Of a DNA stretch of 64,000 nucleotides, positions 12,181-23,206 are shown one piece after another. The position numbers and the translations under genes are program-made. Every line of letters starts with the position of its first letter. The first letter of the stretch is position 1. Source of the DNA: Citrus sinensis (lineage: Eukaryota; Streptophyta; Magnoliopsida; Sapindales; Rutaceae); the NCBI RefSeq assembly GCF_022201045.2, contig NC_068564.1:30719001-30783000 (forward strand). The letters run 5' to 3'. Under the pieces are notes generated by a model, which worked only from the letters and a program-made list of their open reading frames with translations, did no database searches and had not been told where the DNA came from.

Positions 12181-13385
12181 AACTAGGAAATAGAACCGTA
12201 TTTCGTGCAGTTTTAAAAAAAATTAGTATTATTTTTTTTTATTATTTTGTAATTGATGAAACCGATAAAAAATATGAATTATTTGACCAAGTTGATGGCT
12301 GGTTAAAATGGTTAGAAAGAGCAAGAGAGGGCAACAAATGAACGAAAAAAAGATTTTCGCATTACAAACTTTAAGTTTATAAAGTTGATCAACAACAGAC
12401 CTTGGGAGATTGATTTGTGATGGAAGATAGATAATTTAGGGAGGGTTTCTTCTCTGAAGAGTTAAAAAAAATTGAAATTTAAAAATTTTCAATAAATACA
12501 AATATAATATGAATAGTTTCATTTGTTCAGTAGACTAATCATATTAAAATAATGTTAGTAAGGAAAATAATTTAACAAATATTTGTAATTAAAATAATTT
12601 AAAAAATGTAAATTACCTCTCTCCCCTCATTTTTTAAGCAAAAATAGAAATAACTTGAAGTTTTAAAAAATAATGAAGTAATTTAAAAATAATCAATTTG
12701 GAATAATTCAAATTGTTGGATTTAAATAGAAAGAGGAAGAAATATGTACAAAGAATATCCACCAATATTTTAGATATTTTAGATAATAGAGAATATAAAA
12801 AGATGAGGTTGAGGGAAGATGAAAGAACCTCTCTTCCTATGTTAATTAGGTGATGTATTTTAAGGCACTAAAGTTTAATTTATAGCATAATAAATTTTGA
12901 AGAAGCCAAAAGACACTAAACAAAAGGTTGCATAATTAAATATGTGATTATGGCATTAAGGGAAAATGAAAGAACCTCTCTTCCTATGTTAATTAATTCA
13001 TGTATTTTAAGCCACTAAAGTTTAATTGCTAGCATAATAAAATAAATAAATGTTTCAAAAGACTTATAATTAATTATTATTAATGATTACATATTGTTGA
13101 ATTTAAATAGAAAGAGAAAAAAAAGTACAAAGAATATCCACCAATATTTTAGATATTTTAGATAATAGCAAATATAAAAAGATGAGGAATGATATATATT
13201 AATAAAGTTACTATTTATTAAATGAGTTAAATACAATCAAATTAATTATGAGAAGATGAAAAGCCAAATCTAAAAAAAATTCTCTATTTATTAGATAATA
13301 GAGAATATACAAAGAAGTAAAATGGTGATGCCACATCACCTCCTCAAGTTCTAGCTTTATATATATATATATAGATATAGATGTT
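12181..13385. repeat. AT-rich repeat-bearing tract, possibly a non-autonomous DNA element
   Basis: Two sequence blocks each occur twice in direct orientation. Block A is about 12711-12807 and about 13095-13187, sharing TACAAAGAATATCCACCAA and TTTTAGATATTTTAGATAATAG. Block B is about 12813-12895 and about 12963-13043, sharing GAAAGAACCTCTCTTCCTAT and GCATAATAAA. A third partial copy of A lies near 13288-13310. The order is A-B-B-A. The left edge (AACTAGGAAATAGAACCGTA) and the right edge (TAGCTTTATATATATATATA) recall ends of abundant non-coding plant elements, possibly Helitron-like, but no certain termini or target duplication were found. No coding capacity is seen. Confidence 0.45.
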
Positions 13386-13705
13386 ATTATTATTATGAAT
13401 CTCCCTTGAATGTTTTTAGATCAATTATGTGATAGTATGGTTTAAATATACAGATTTAGAATAAGTCATATCAATTTCTACATATTTAGAAGAAAATAAA
13501 TCCATTAATAATTACGAAAACCTCAAAAATAAAAAGAGAAATGATTTATTAAAAGCTATGTATTAAAATGTATGCAAAATGTTGTGGCTGTTAAAAGCTG
13601 CTGTTCTAGAACAAAAACTCAAAAAGCACAGATTTAAGTAGGTTGGTGGTCAATAAACATTAATTGTGGGTGTTTTATTTTTTTATTTATTTTTTGTTTT
13701 GACCA

Positions 13706-13915
13706 CGAGGTATCCTGGGGAGGGTCCCAACTGTGGGAGACACCTTTAAGCCCGTACCACAACCCAGACTAGAAGTCCCCGCTCGAACCGAGAGGCACAG
13801 GTTCTCCCAACAAATGCGACTTCCCTACGACTCGAACTGGGGAGCAAACCTAGTCAAGCCACTTAAGGGGATTTCATTGCCAGTGGAGCCAACACTTTGT
13901 TGGTATTGCGAGTGT
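13706..13915. repeat. Unclassified interspersed repeat (GC-richer island)
   Basis: About 210 bases stand out from the AT-rich surroundings, including GGTATCCTGGGGAGGGTCCC, CCCGTACCACAACCCAGACT and CGAGAGGCACAGGTTCTCCC. I have an impression of similar text recurring in other dicot introns and intergenic DNA, but I cannot name a family. A 65-codon open frame across it has no protein-like features. Confidence 0.4.
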
Positions 13916-14042
13916 TTTATTATTACATGAAATTGTCACCAAATACTTTGAAGAAATTCCATATTTCTATTTCCTAAAAAATAAGTTATTGTAATTCGAG
14001 ACTCGAGAGTTTGCTTTTATCTCGAGTTGAAATATCCAACAA

Positions 14043-14244
14043 GAGTAATGATACAGTCATAAATTTTTGTATAAACTTATTTTGTACAAACTGACGTGGC
14101 GTTACTTCATTAGTTGAATGAAAATATAAAATAATAAAAACAAATCATGTGGGCCAATTGATATTTAATTCAACAAATCTGATCATGCCACATCAATTTA
14201 TATAAAATAAGTTTATACAAGAGATTGTGGTTATATCATTACCC
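14043..14244. mobile_element. Mutator-type MITE (202 bp) with 9-bp target duplication
   Basis: The ends form long terminal inverted repeats of about 58 bases starting GAGTAATGATA on the left and GGGTAATGATA on the complement of the right end. They share GTATAAACTTATTTT and end TGGC, with about 11 mismatches in 58. Directly outside both ends is the same 9-base string ATCCAACAA (14034-14042 and 14245-14253). A 9-bp duplication is typical of Mutator-like elements. The interior is only about 85 bases and non-coding, so the element is non-autonomous. It sits about 500 bp above the kinase gene. Confidence 0.85.
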
Positions 14245-14253
14245 ATCCAACAA

Positions 14254-14777
14254 AGCAAGATAAAAGACTCACAAGACTTTATTTAATTTGACCATGCATG
14301 CATGCAAACAAGCATTTTTAGCATTCGAGATTTGACGTGTCAATTCGGTGGGAGTTGGACCGCCAAGCTAATACTAAGAAACCAATACACAATAGCTCAA
14401 AACGGAGCATCCCGACAGCAGATTTGTCGAAAGATAGACACAACAGAAGTTCATAATTATAACGACCCAGTCAAACGCCTAAAACAACATATACCACGCA
14501 TTTTCAGGACTCGTTATCGACCGTTAAATATGATTACGTTGCCAACCGAGTTTATGAAAAATTGAAAAAATAAAACTAGCTTAGCTAACTAAATCCATTC
14601 ACCTTTCTTTTCTCTTTCTCCACTAGAAACAATTTATAAAAAAAAAAAAAAAGGAAACGGGATAAGGTGACGGTGCCAACATTGTTGTTGGTTTTTGGTG
14701 GCTGATTACTTTGATATAAATATCTATATATTTATATCAAAGTTAATTAGCAAGAAGCCGTGCCGTCGGGTTCGCAA
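14254..14777 (+). promoter_or_regulatory. Promoter and 5' leader of the USP-kinase gene, with a perfect 16-bp palindrome
   Basis: Bases 14708-14743 hold a perfect inverted repeat: arm ACTTTGATATAAATAT, a four-base spacer CTAT, then the exact reverse complement. Both arms contain TATAAAT-like text, so the site could act as a TATA region on either strand or form a hairpin in the leader. A poly-A run lies at 14637-14651. In-frame TAG just above the start shows that translation cannot begin much further upstream. Confidence 0.5.
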
Positions 14778-17700
14778 ATGTTTCCTCAATTCGATGAGAG
14801 CGTTCCGCCCAACTCGACGGCCGTGGCCATTGACAAAGACAAGAACAGCCCCCATGCTGTGAGATGGGCCATCGATCATCTTATTATCAGCAACCCTCTT
14901 ATCATTTTGCTCCACATTCGCCAAAAGTATAATCATCGTAGGTACCCTCCCTCATTTACATGCATGTAATTAATCCGGACGGCGGCCGGAATGTTACGTA
15001 CATCTATAATTAAGCTGTTATATAAAACTGATTCTGAGGGGTTATATACAGAGAATTCCAATGGAGGTTATGTTGAATCTGATTCTGAGATGCAACAACT
15101 TTTCACGCCTTTCCGCGGATATTGTGCGCGTAAAGGGGTAAATGAATCATTACAATGAATTAATGTGACATGAATGAGAGTTTTATCGATGCACGAGATT
15201 AAATTACAATGCGTTTGATTGTCAAATTCAGGTTTTATTGAAGGAGGTTGTCATTGATGATAATGATGTTCCTAAAGCAATCCTGGAATACATAGGCAGG
15301 AATTTACTCAACAACATCGTTGTTGGTGCATCAACAAGAAATGCTCTTGCAAGGTCTCTCTTTAATTTTATGTGCACATCAAGACATGAGGCAAATCTAA
15401 CTTTTTTGTTTTTTCTTTATTCATAGGAAGTTTAAAGGTGTTGATATATCAACTACTGTGATGAAATCTGCACCGGACTTTTGTTCTGTGTATATAATTT
15501 CAAAAGGGAAGATATTATCGGTGCGAACCGCGCAGCGGCCTGCTGCTAATACTGCTACTCCACCAAGGCAACCATCTCCTGGAATTCCACCTCAGATTCC
15601 ATCTGATCACGGCGAACTAGACGATCCCTTCAGGTAATCAGAAGCTGATCGTGCGTGCATGCACTGTAATAAGTCTCTCGTTCAATCTGTAGAGTTACTG
15701 ATCTTTTCATGTGTTTGCTCAAAGCAGAGGACAGGGCATGAGGGGAATTCCAAGAGGTTTAGCAACAGAAAGATTGTCATGGGAGAAAGGCAGCACTCCA
15801 ATAAGAGCAGCAGCACACGATAGACATAGAAGCTCTCCATCCACTCTCGCGTTAGACACCATTGAATCCACACTCCCTGGTCGAAGATCAACTGGCCGCG
15901 ATTCTTTCTCAGATGAATCTGATTATTCAGGCCCACTAGCAATGGGGTCTCTTGATATTTCATCCAAAAATCTTGATTTCTCCAGTGTACCAGTTTCTCC
16001 TAGAGTTTCCTCAGCTTCGCAATCTTCGGTAAGTGCAATCAGTACTAGTTAGTGCATCATAGCTAAGAAAATGGTCATGTTCTTCAATAATTTATCTGAT
16101 TAATGTTGACTGGCAGCGGGACTTAGAGGCAGAGATGAGAAGATTAAAGCTGGAGCTTCGGCAGACCATGGAAATGTACAGCACTGCTTGCAAAGAAGCA
16201 CTCAATGCCAAAAAGAAGGTATATCTTTTACCATCAATGTACTACTAAAAGAATTTTGACTTTTGGTTCCTTTGCTAAAAGAAATTACATACAGGCTAAA
16301 GAGCTCAATCAGTGGAAGATAGAGGAGGCGCAGAGATTTGAGGAAGCAAGGATGGCGGAAGAGACAGCTCTGGCCATCGCAGAAATGGAGAAGGCTAAGT
16401 GCAGAGCTGCAATTGAAGCAGCTGAGAAAGCTCAGAAGCTAGCAGACGCGGAGGCACAGAGAAGAAAACAAGCAGAGTTAAAGGCCAAGCGAGAGGCGGA
16501 AGAGAAGAATCGTGCTTTGACTGCTTTGGCACATAATGATGTCCGGTACAGAAAATACACGATAGAGGAGATTGAAGAAGCTACTGACAAGTTCTCAGAG
16601 GCAATGAAGATTGGAGAAGGAGGTTATGGACCTGTTTATAGAGGCAAACTTGATCACACCCCAGTTGCAATCAAAGTTTTAAGGCCTGATGCTGCTCAAG
16701 GAAAGAGGCAATTTCAACAAGAAGTAAGCTGCCCTTTTTAGTCCTTTTCAGTCTCCCTGTTCTTTATACGTGCTGACTGAAACACCACCTTGTCCAGGTT
16801 GAGGTTTTAAGCAGCATTAGACATCCAAACATGGTGCTGCTCCTTGGTGCCTGCCCGGATTATGGATGCTTGGTATATGAATACATGCACAATGGTAGCT
16901 TAGAAGATCGATTGCTTCGAAGAGGCAACACCCCTGTAATTCCATGGAGAAAACGGTTCAAAATAGCTGCCGAGATTGCAACGGCACTTCTATTTCTTCA
17001 CCAAGCTAAGCCAGAACCCCTTGTGCATCGGGACCTGAAGCCAGCAAACATCCTCCTAGACCGCAATTATGTGAGCAAAATTAGTGACGTTGGCCTTGCG
17101 CGGTTAGTTCCACCTTCAGTCGCTGATAGTGTCACACAATATCACATGACTTCAGCTGCAGGAACGTTCTGTTACATTGATCCTGAGTACCAACAAACGG
17201 GAATGTTGACTACAAAATCAGATATATACTCGTTCGGGATAATGCTACTTCAGATTATCACAGCCAGGTCTCCAATGGGCCTGACTCATCATGTTTCACG
17301 TGCCATCGAGAAAGGAACATTGGCAGAGATGCTTGATCCAGCCGTAACAGATTGGCCTGCTGAAGCGGCTGAAAGTTTCTCGAAATTGGCAATACAATGT
17401 GCTGAGCTGAGGAAGAAAGACAGGCCAGATCTTGGCACAGTCATTGTGCCTGAGCTTAACCGATTGAAAGACCTAGGAAGGAAACTAGAATCAAACAAGA
17501 GTTACGGTTATGCAAAAAGAGAGGGACACTCGCACAGCGGCAGCGGTAGGACTAGTCATACTCGCAGCAATGTGCCGCGTTCTCCTCCTCCTTTGTCAAG
17601 TTCGTCTTATTCTAACTCAAGGATATCAAATCCATCATCAAGTCAGGTTTAGTTCTGGCATTAAGATTGGCACTCATAAGCGGAACTGAAACATTTTTAA

Positions 17701-17844
17701 CTAAAAATTGATAGGACTAAGACGGAAAATTATTTCGAGAGAATTCTTATTCTATGTAGGCAACAAATCTTGTTCCTGATTAATTTTTTTCGGAATCTAT
17801 GAATGCAGATGGAGGAGTCGAGCATAGAGCACGAGGAAAGATGA
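14778..17844 (+). CDS. USP-domain (UspA-like) receptor-like cytoplasmic Ser/Thr kinase, without U-box
   Basis: Exons 14778-14937, 15052-15137, 15232-15353, 15427-15633, 15728-16028, 16117-16218, 16295-16723, 16798-17646 and 17809-17844 give about 763 residues. The ATG at 14778 is the first in frame after a TAG. Residues 1 to about 145 are a universal-stress/adenine-nucleotide alpha-hydrolase fold (AVAIDKDKNSPHAVRWAIDH, NIVVGASTRN). A Ser/Pro-rich linker follows, then an Ala/Glu/Lys coiled coil (about 293-405). The kinase domain has GEGGYGPVYRG (433), VAIK with K453, HRDLKPANILLD (D548), a DVG variant of DFG (566-568) and CYIDPEY. Those residues predict an active RD kinase. Related plant proteins add a C-terminal U-box; this one ends in a Ser-rich tail. 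It matches the class I remember at At5g12000. If the last intron is kept, the protein ends at 17652. Confidence 0.9.
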
Positions 17845-20380
17845 TCAAAACTGAAGCCTAAGATCAATTTTTGAAAGAATTAATGAAAATGTTCTCATGA
17901 CAAGATAATTCGGTGATCACGTTCATTCTGAGAATTGTAAATTGGAAATGAATATTTTCAGACAATTTTACGCCAACTATACATAGAGCATTTTGGTGCT
18001 TGAAACATCAAATGTAATTATTTTGTGAAGAGTGTTTTGAGTTCTAAAAAACATCTTCCAGATAATCTTATGGCTTAATTGTTTTTGTTGAAAGTACATT
18101 TTTCTGAACTGCCCAAGTCTCTATTTTCCATGCTCACATTCAAGTGAAGTCATTGTTAATCAGCTAGAAAAAAAAGAAGTCCAATTCTTTTGTTCCAAGT
18201 TGATTTGCTGTAGAAGTTATTTTTATTTCTAATATCCAAGTTGATGAGATGAACAGAAGGTTTGTCAATTAAATTTAAGATATTAGAAATATAAATAACT
18301 TCTACAGCAAAATGAAAATCTTTTGAAATATTTAGAGGGACCAATCTGATAAATCCAGGATTGCTTTCTTTCTAGGGTAAAAAAAAGGGAATTTCGATGA
18401 GGTTTCTTTGATAACATGTTCCTGCAGCTTAAATGATCGACTTGGGCACTCTTGATGCATTTATACGCCTCTAGTAAAATCCGATAGATGTGTATTAATT
18501 TTTTAATGATTGATCGAATAGTGCACACTTGCATCCCAGAGCAATAGTACAATACTCAAAATATTTCCACTTAGCTTAAGTAAAGAATTTCTCACAAGTT
18601 TATTAATCAACTTCAACTTCAAAGTATTTACACGTGTAAATTTGAATACACGTGTCAACCAAATGGAGAAAAGTTAGATGACAGCCTACAGCATTCTGTT
18701 AATGAAGCTTCAGAAGCTACACGAACCCATAAATGGTACTTAATTACGAGTGCACTCAATACTTCTCTCTTTGAATCTTTTTGCTGGTTTACAGGTGTCT
18801 TAAACCTTCATTCATACAAAAATTGAAAAGTAACAAAGTCTTAAACCTTGATTCAAATTTGAAGGACCAATTTTGGGCTATAGGAAATTGTCTCACTCTC
18901 AGCAGTAGAAGTCACATGTTCTATAATTCCTCATGAACACTTAAAATGATTGGTGTAATAAGATCACCTAAACCTACCATCTAAGACATACAAACCGTTA
19001 TATAACAGACCATTTATACCCCGTTGAATAGAATCAAATCCAATTTAAAATGTGCCAACGAAACACTCAAATAAACGGACCATGTTATAGGAAGGACTAC
19101 GACAAGGAATATTCAAATTGAAGCAAGAAGTCCCTGGAACCTACCATGGAAAAGGGGATTCGGAAGCCCAATCCTGAAAGAAAAGGATAAAGAAATTAAA
19201 GTTGAAAAAGTAAAAAGTTTCGATACTCTTGAGTCTGAGGAGAGAATTGCTTCGCACGAAAAGCGGTGGATTACGTTGACAGAAAGGTATAAGAGAAGAA
19301 GAATGAAAAGCTTGTCTAATAAGTCCGGCTTTGGATTCCCCACCCCCGTGAAAATAAAATAATACATATTTCTATGCTACAATCTCCGAGGAGATAATAA
19401 AATATTATTTATAGATCACTAGTGATTTAGCAATTAAGAGTTGTTTTTCAATACAAATGCCCAACATGATGGGTCACCTATAGTGCATTATGCATAAATA
19501 ATACACTAATGATCCTGAATAGGAGTGATATCGCACTAGCTAATTAACATTGTTGCATACTAATGTTACTTGATCGCTTTTTTTGGGTATATCTATAATG
19601 CAGCCATTTCTCGTACAACAATCACTACTTTTTGCTGTGACACTCGAGTTTGCATTGCTGTCACCCAAATTTCTACAGCAACATACATGTATTATTATGT
19701 TATAAGTTGAAGGGATAGAAACAAAAGTTTGAGGATTTAACAGTAAAAATATTTGAAAACCAGCTGAGAGTAAGGATTGGAGCGCAGTGATTTTCTACTT
19801 TTTAATAACACATTATCTTCTGAAAGAGTGACATCTTAAAAATCAAACAAGATAAGTCATGGTGACTTCAGACTGTCTGCATGATATTTGGTCAAAAATT
19901 GTATACCATATCCACCAACACAAAGCTAATCAGTCAGCACCGAATGAGGAAAAATTTGCACTTCAAATCAACTTTTTCTCAAACAAATTACAGTGCTTTC
20001 ATTATATCAAGGAGTTAGGAGACATCGGTGGGGACATTCTTGGTGGTAGGCAGATTAATAATTCCAAGTAAGAAATTGAAATTTTCAACTCGACAAAATA
20101 TATAAAAACCAAAAAGGGTTCTTTGAGTGTCTAAAATCCTTTGGAAGTGAGAGGCAAAAGGAGTGAAAGTGAATGTTTCTTCTTTACAGCAATACAAACC
20201 ACTTCATCACAAAGCAAGCATCTAAATCAAACTTTTTCTAAAGAGCCATACACACGCATCCATCCATATATTTATTGTCACGTAACAAGAGATAAGTATT
20301 GCTAGCTTTTGAGTCACATTTTACAAATTCAAAAGCCAGATCAATCTTTTCAAGCTTATGCAACTGCAACACTAATCAAG
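17845..20380. other. Intergenic region between the kinase and the proline-rich gene
   Basis: Starts with the kinase 3' UTR. It holds a strong hairpin-forming inverted repeat (18204-18311, listed separately). The rest is AT-rich with no gene-like frame. The last 150 bases should contain the promoter and leader of the proline-rich gene. Confidence 0.5.
18204..18311. repeat. Near-perfect 33-bp inverted repeat with 42-base loop
   Basis: The left arm 18204-18236 (TTTGCTGTAGAAGTTATTTT and on to AATATC) pairs with the right arm 18279-18311 (GATATTAGAAATATAAATAA and on to GCAAA) with a single mismatch. The fold could be a small MITE-type foldback or a small-RNA precursor. No target duplication was recognised and it resembles no miRNA family known to me. 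Confidence 0.75.
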
Positions 20381-20920
20381 ATGGATCATCATCACGTCAA
20401 GAGTGTTACATTTCGACGGCGAGAATGGTTTGTTCTGCTCATGGGGATGATGACGATGATGCTCAAAGGAGTTGCAGCCGAGGACCAAACGGCAGGTCCT
20501 GCAGCGGGTTTGTTATGTATAAGTGACTGTGCTACCTGTCCTGTTATTTGTTCACCCCCACCACCGTCACCAGAAGAGTCTGATACACCAGTGGCACCAC
20601 CACCGACTCACCACTCACCCCCACAATCTTACTACCATTCCCCCCCACCACCATCGCCGACGTCATCTCCACCTCCGCCACCGCCACCTCCGCGGACATC
20701 CGAGCCGCCGTCGGGGTCTTCTCCTTCTTGGGGCACTCCTCCCCCGCCTCCTTTTAAGTACAATAACAATGTGCCTCCAGGACAAGGGCCACCTACAACA
20801 GTGCCCCATGACTACCCTTATCCTTATTACTATTTCTATGCCTCGAGGGCCTCTTCTCTTTCTTGTCAAGCTTCCATTTTGCTTATGATATTGTTGTGTT
20901 GTGTTGTGTTATTGTTTTGA
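20381..20920 (+). CDS. Small proline-rich, extensin-like secreted protein, probably GPI-anchored
   Basis: Single exon, 179 residues from ATG 20381. The start MDHHHVKSVTFRRREWF is followed by a hydrophobic stretch (LLMGMMTMMLKGVAA) that fits a signal peptide. A four-cysteine segment (CISDCATCPVIC) leads into a long Pro/Ser/His region with SPPPPSP and PPPPPPPP runs, the substrate type for prolyl hydroxylation and arabinosylation in wall glycoproteins. A Tyr-rich stretch (YPYPYYYFYASRASS) and a strongly hydrophobic C-terminus (ILLMILLCCVVLLF) suggest a GPI attachment signal. The classic extensin SPPPP-YxY cross-link modules are sparse. By position and type it matches what I remember as the proline-rich protein At5g11990. 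The function is unknown; a cell-wall or plasma-membrane surface role is inference. Confidence 0.85.
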   Translation: MDHHHVKSVTFRRREWFVLLMGMMTMMLKGVAAEDQTAGPAAGLLCISDCATCPVICSPPPPSPEESDTPVAPPPTHHSPPQSYYHSPPPPSPTSSPPPPPPPPRTSEPPSGSSPSWGTPPPPPFKYNNNVPPGQGPPTTVPHDYPYPYYYFYASRASSLSCQASILLMILLCCVVLLF

Positions 20921-23206
20921 TGAGTAAGCGAAAATTTTGGGTTGTTTAGTGCGAGGGTGGAAATGTTTCCTGGTTCTTAACAAATTAGTTTATACTTTAT
21001 ATTTGGGAAAATTAGGGGTTCTTTCTGGTTGGTAGAGGCTAGAGATAGAAATATGAATAGCCCTTGTATTTTGTTAAGATTATTGTTCATATGTTTTAAC
21101 CCGTTTGTCTTCACTGAATAAAGTTGTAATTAATTTTTAGATGTTTAATTTTTATGGCTTTTGTTATGCTTGCATTACATCTTAAATTTAATATATTTAT
21201 TATTATTATTATTTTTATATAACTCAATATATTAATATTACTATACATAGTTTTAAAATTTGTGTAAATGAGAATCCCAATTTCTACTGGCGCGAATGCA
21301 CCTCATATTGGGAGGTGAATTTCGCACTTGACTGAGGATGACTTCTCTATATTTATGATATTCCATGAAGCTTTATCAAATGAGAAGCAATTTGCAAAAT
21401 TGCGATTGGCCATTCTACAATTAAAATCAATAATAGAATTATCATAATCTTCTTTCATTTGATGAGAACTCTTAATCTAAAGGAAAATATTAACATGTTT
21501 CTTTACATGCGATCCATTATTCATTCGTTTTCAATCTTGGGATTAATTTGAAATTAAAAAAAAAAAAAGAAAGGGACGGAATTCCGTTTCAATACTAAAT
21601 TAACATTAATACAGCTGGAATAGACTTGAATACTTGATTTAGATCAGTCCCAATAAAATCATATCAGTGTTTCTAAATTCAAAAAAAAAAAAAAACCTAA
21701 TATTCACCATTTTAATTCTAAAGATAAATAATCTCAAATCTATTCGGTAACTTTCTCAACACTCTTACCGCTCTAATAATGTTTCAATCCGTTCATAGTT
21801 TTTTTTTTTAATCTTGTTCTCTCTTAATCTTTCAAATCTAGTGAAAAAAGTGGATCAATTATAAATAAAATGAAAAAAAAAAATTAATTGTCAACGCCAA
21901 AATTAAGGTTTAATCTTGTCACTTATTGAGTTATTTCAGACTATAACCAAAAAAACAAAAAGAAAAAAAAAAGGAAAAGAGGATCTTTGTCCATCTAAAA
22001 ACCTTACGTAGGCTAAACTCAAAACCCCATGAAATGTCTTTATTATCCTCCTCACAATCTCTTAATGTTGTGTTTATTTGCTGGAGTGGGAGTGAGGAGT
22101 GTGAATTCCTTCCACTTCAGCGTTTACTTTTTCTAAATGAGAAGAGAGTGGGAATCCCACTCTGTGGGCCCCACCCATTTTTGCTAGGATGGGAAGCTTA
22201 AGAATTATGGGTCATTTTTGGGCTGTTAGGTATCATTTTTATGAGTTATTTCGTGTTTTATGAAAATTAAAGAGTGTAAAATACGTTTGGCATGCTTGTT
22301 TTAATTCTATTTTTATGATACATTAAATAAAAATTATTCTCATTTCTCATCATTTATATCAACAAAAAGAGAATGCAAATATTATGTTTTTGCAAATGTG
22401 GAATAAGTCAAAGGAGTGAGTCTTTTATGTCAGACTTTCTCAAATTTTTTTACGTTTATTTTATTAATAATTTTAACATTTTACTAACTTTACTTCTTTG
22501 TTTATAATTTACTAAGTGTTCTAACAACCTCCCGTTTCTAGCTGTTGCATCCTCTCTTTTTGTTTTGTGGTTTTTTGTTATTTTTTAATTGCTTTTTGGA
22601 ATAATTTGCTGGAATGGTTTCTCTTGGATTTTTGTCCATTATTATATGTGTTTTTTTTGGTGATTTTGGTAGTTGTTTCTGGGATAAATTTCAGTGGGGA
22701 TTTTTCTTTTTCTTTCTTTTTTTGAATTCTTTGCATATATTTGTAGTGAGAAAATTAAGCCGTAATCTAGTAATGTGGGTGAGTGGGTCGATTCTGTTTT
22801 TAGGAATTGGTTTTTTTTTTTGGTATATAGTGTATGTTAGGTTAAATATGTTCTCATTATTGTGCATGCGTTTGTGCCTTGGGTGTGGGAAATTGGACAC
22901 TGCTTTAATAGTTGCTTACTGCTTGCTTACGGTGTTTCTTGTACACAAGTAGGGGTATTTTAGACTTTCTATTCAAATTTGGACTAAATTTCAAAAGATT
23001 GTCAGAGGACGATCACTACCAGATAGAACCTCTCTGGATGGCCAAATTTCCCAAAACACACAGCCGCTCCAAGATCGAACGAGGGAAGGAAAACGCGATG
23101 CGAATGCGAGTGCAATTGCATCATCCCTGAAGCTTCAAAGTCTAAATAGCTCAGACACTTTGAGATCTGAATCTCTGAAGCAAGATCCAAAAACTCGAAA
23201 TCGATA
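20921..23206. other. 3' UTR of the proline-rich gene, AT-rich spacer, and COG8 promoter
   Basis: A likely 3' UTR runs to about 21130 (AATAAA at 21117-21122). Poly-A and poly-T runs follow (21548-21570, 21679-21695, 21799-21809, 21957-21975). Around 22075-22240 the GC content rises and text such as TGGGAATCCCACTCTGTGGG suggests a decayed non-autonomous DNA element, but no ends were defined. The COG8 5' UTR probably begins near 23000. Confidence 0.45.

Noticed and set aside
13733-13930. 65-codon plus-strand frame
   Set aside because: It lies wholly within the GC-richer interspersed repeat and has no protein-like pattern.
22614-22952. 112-codon hydrophobic plus-strand frame
   Set aside because: Its composition is explained by T-rich DNA; no homology pattern or splice context was seen.
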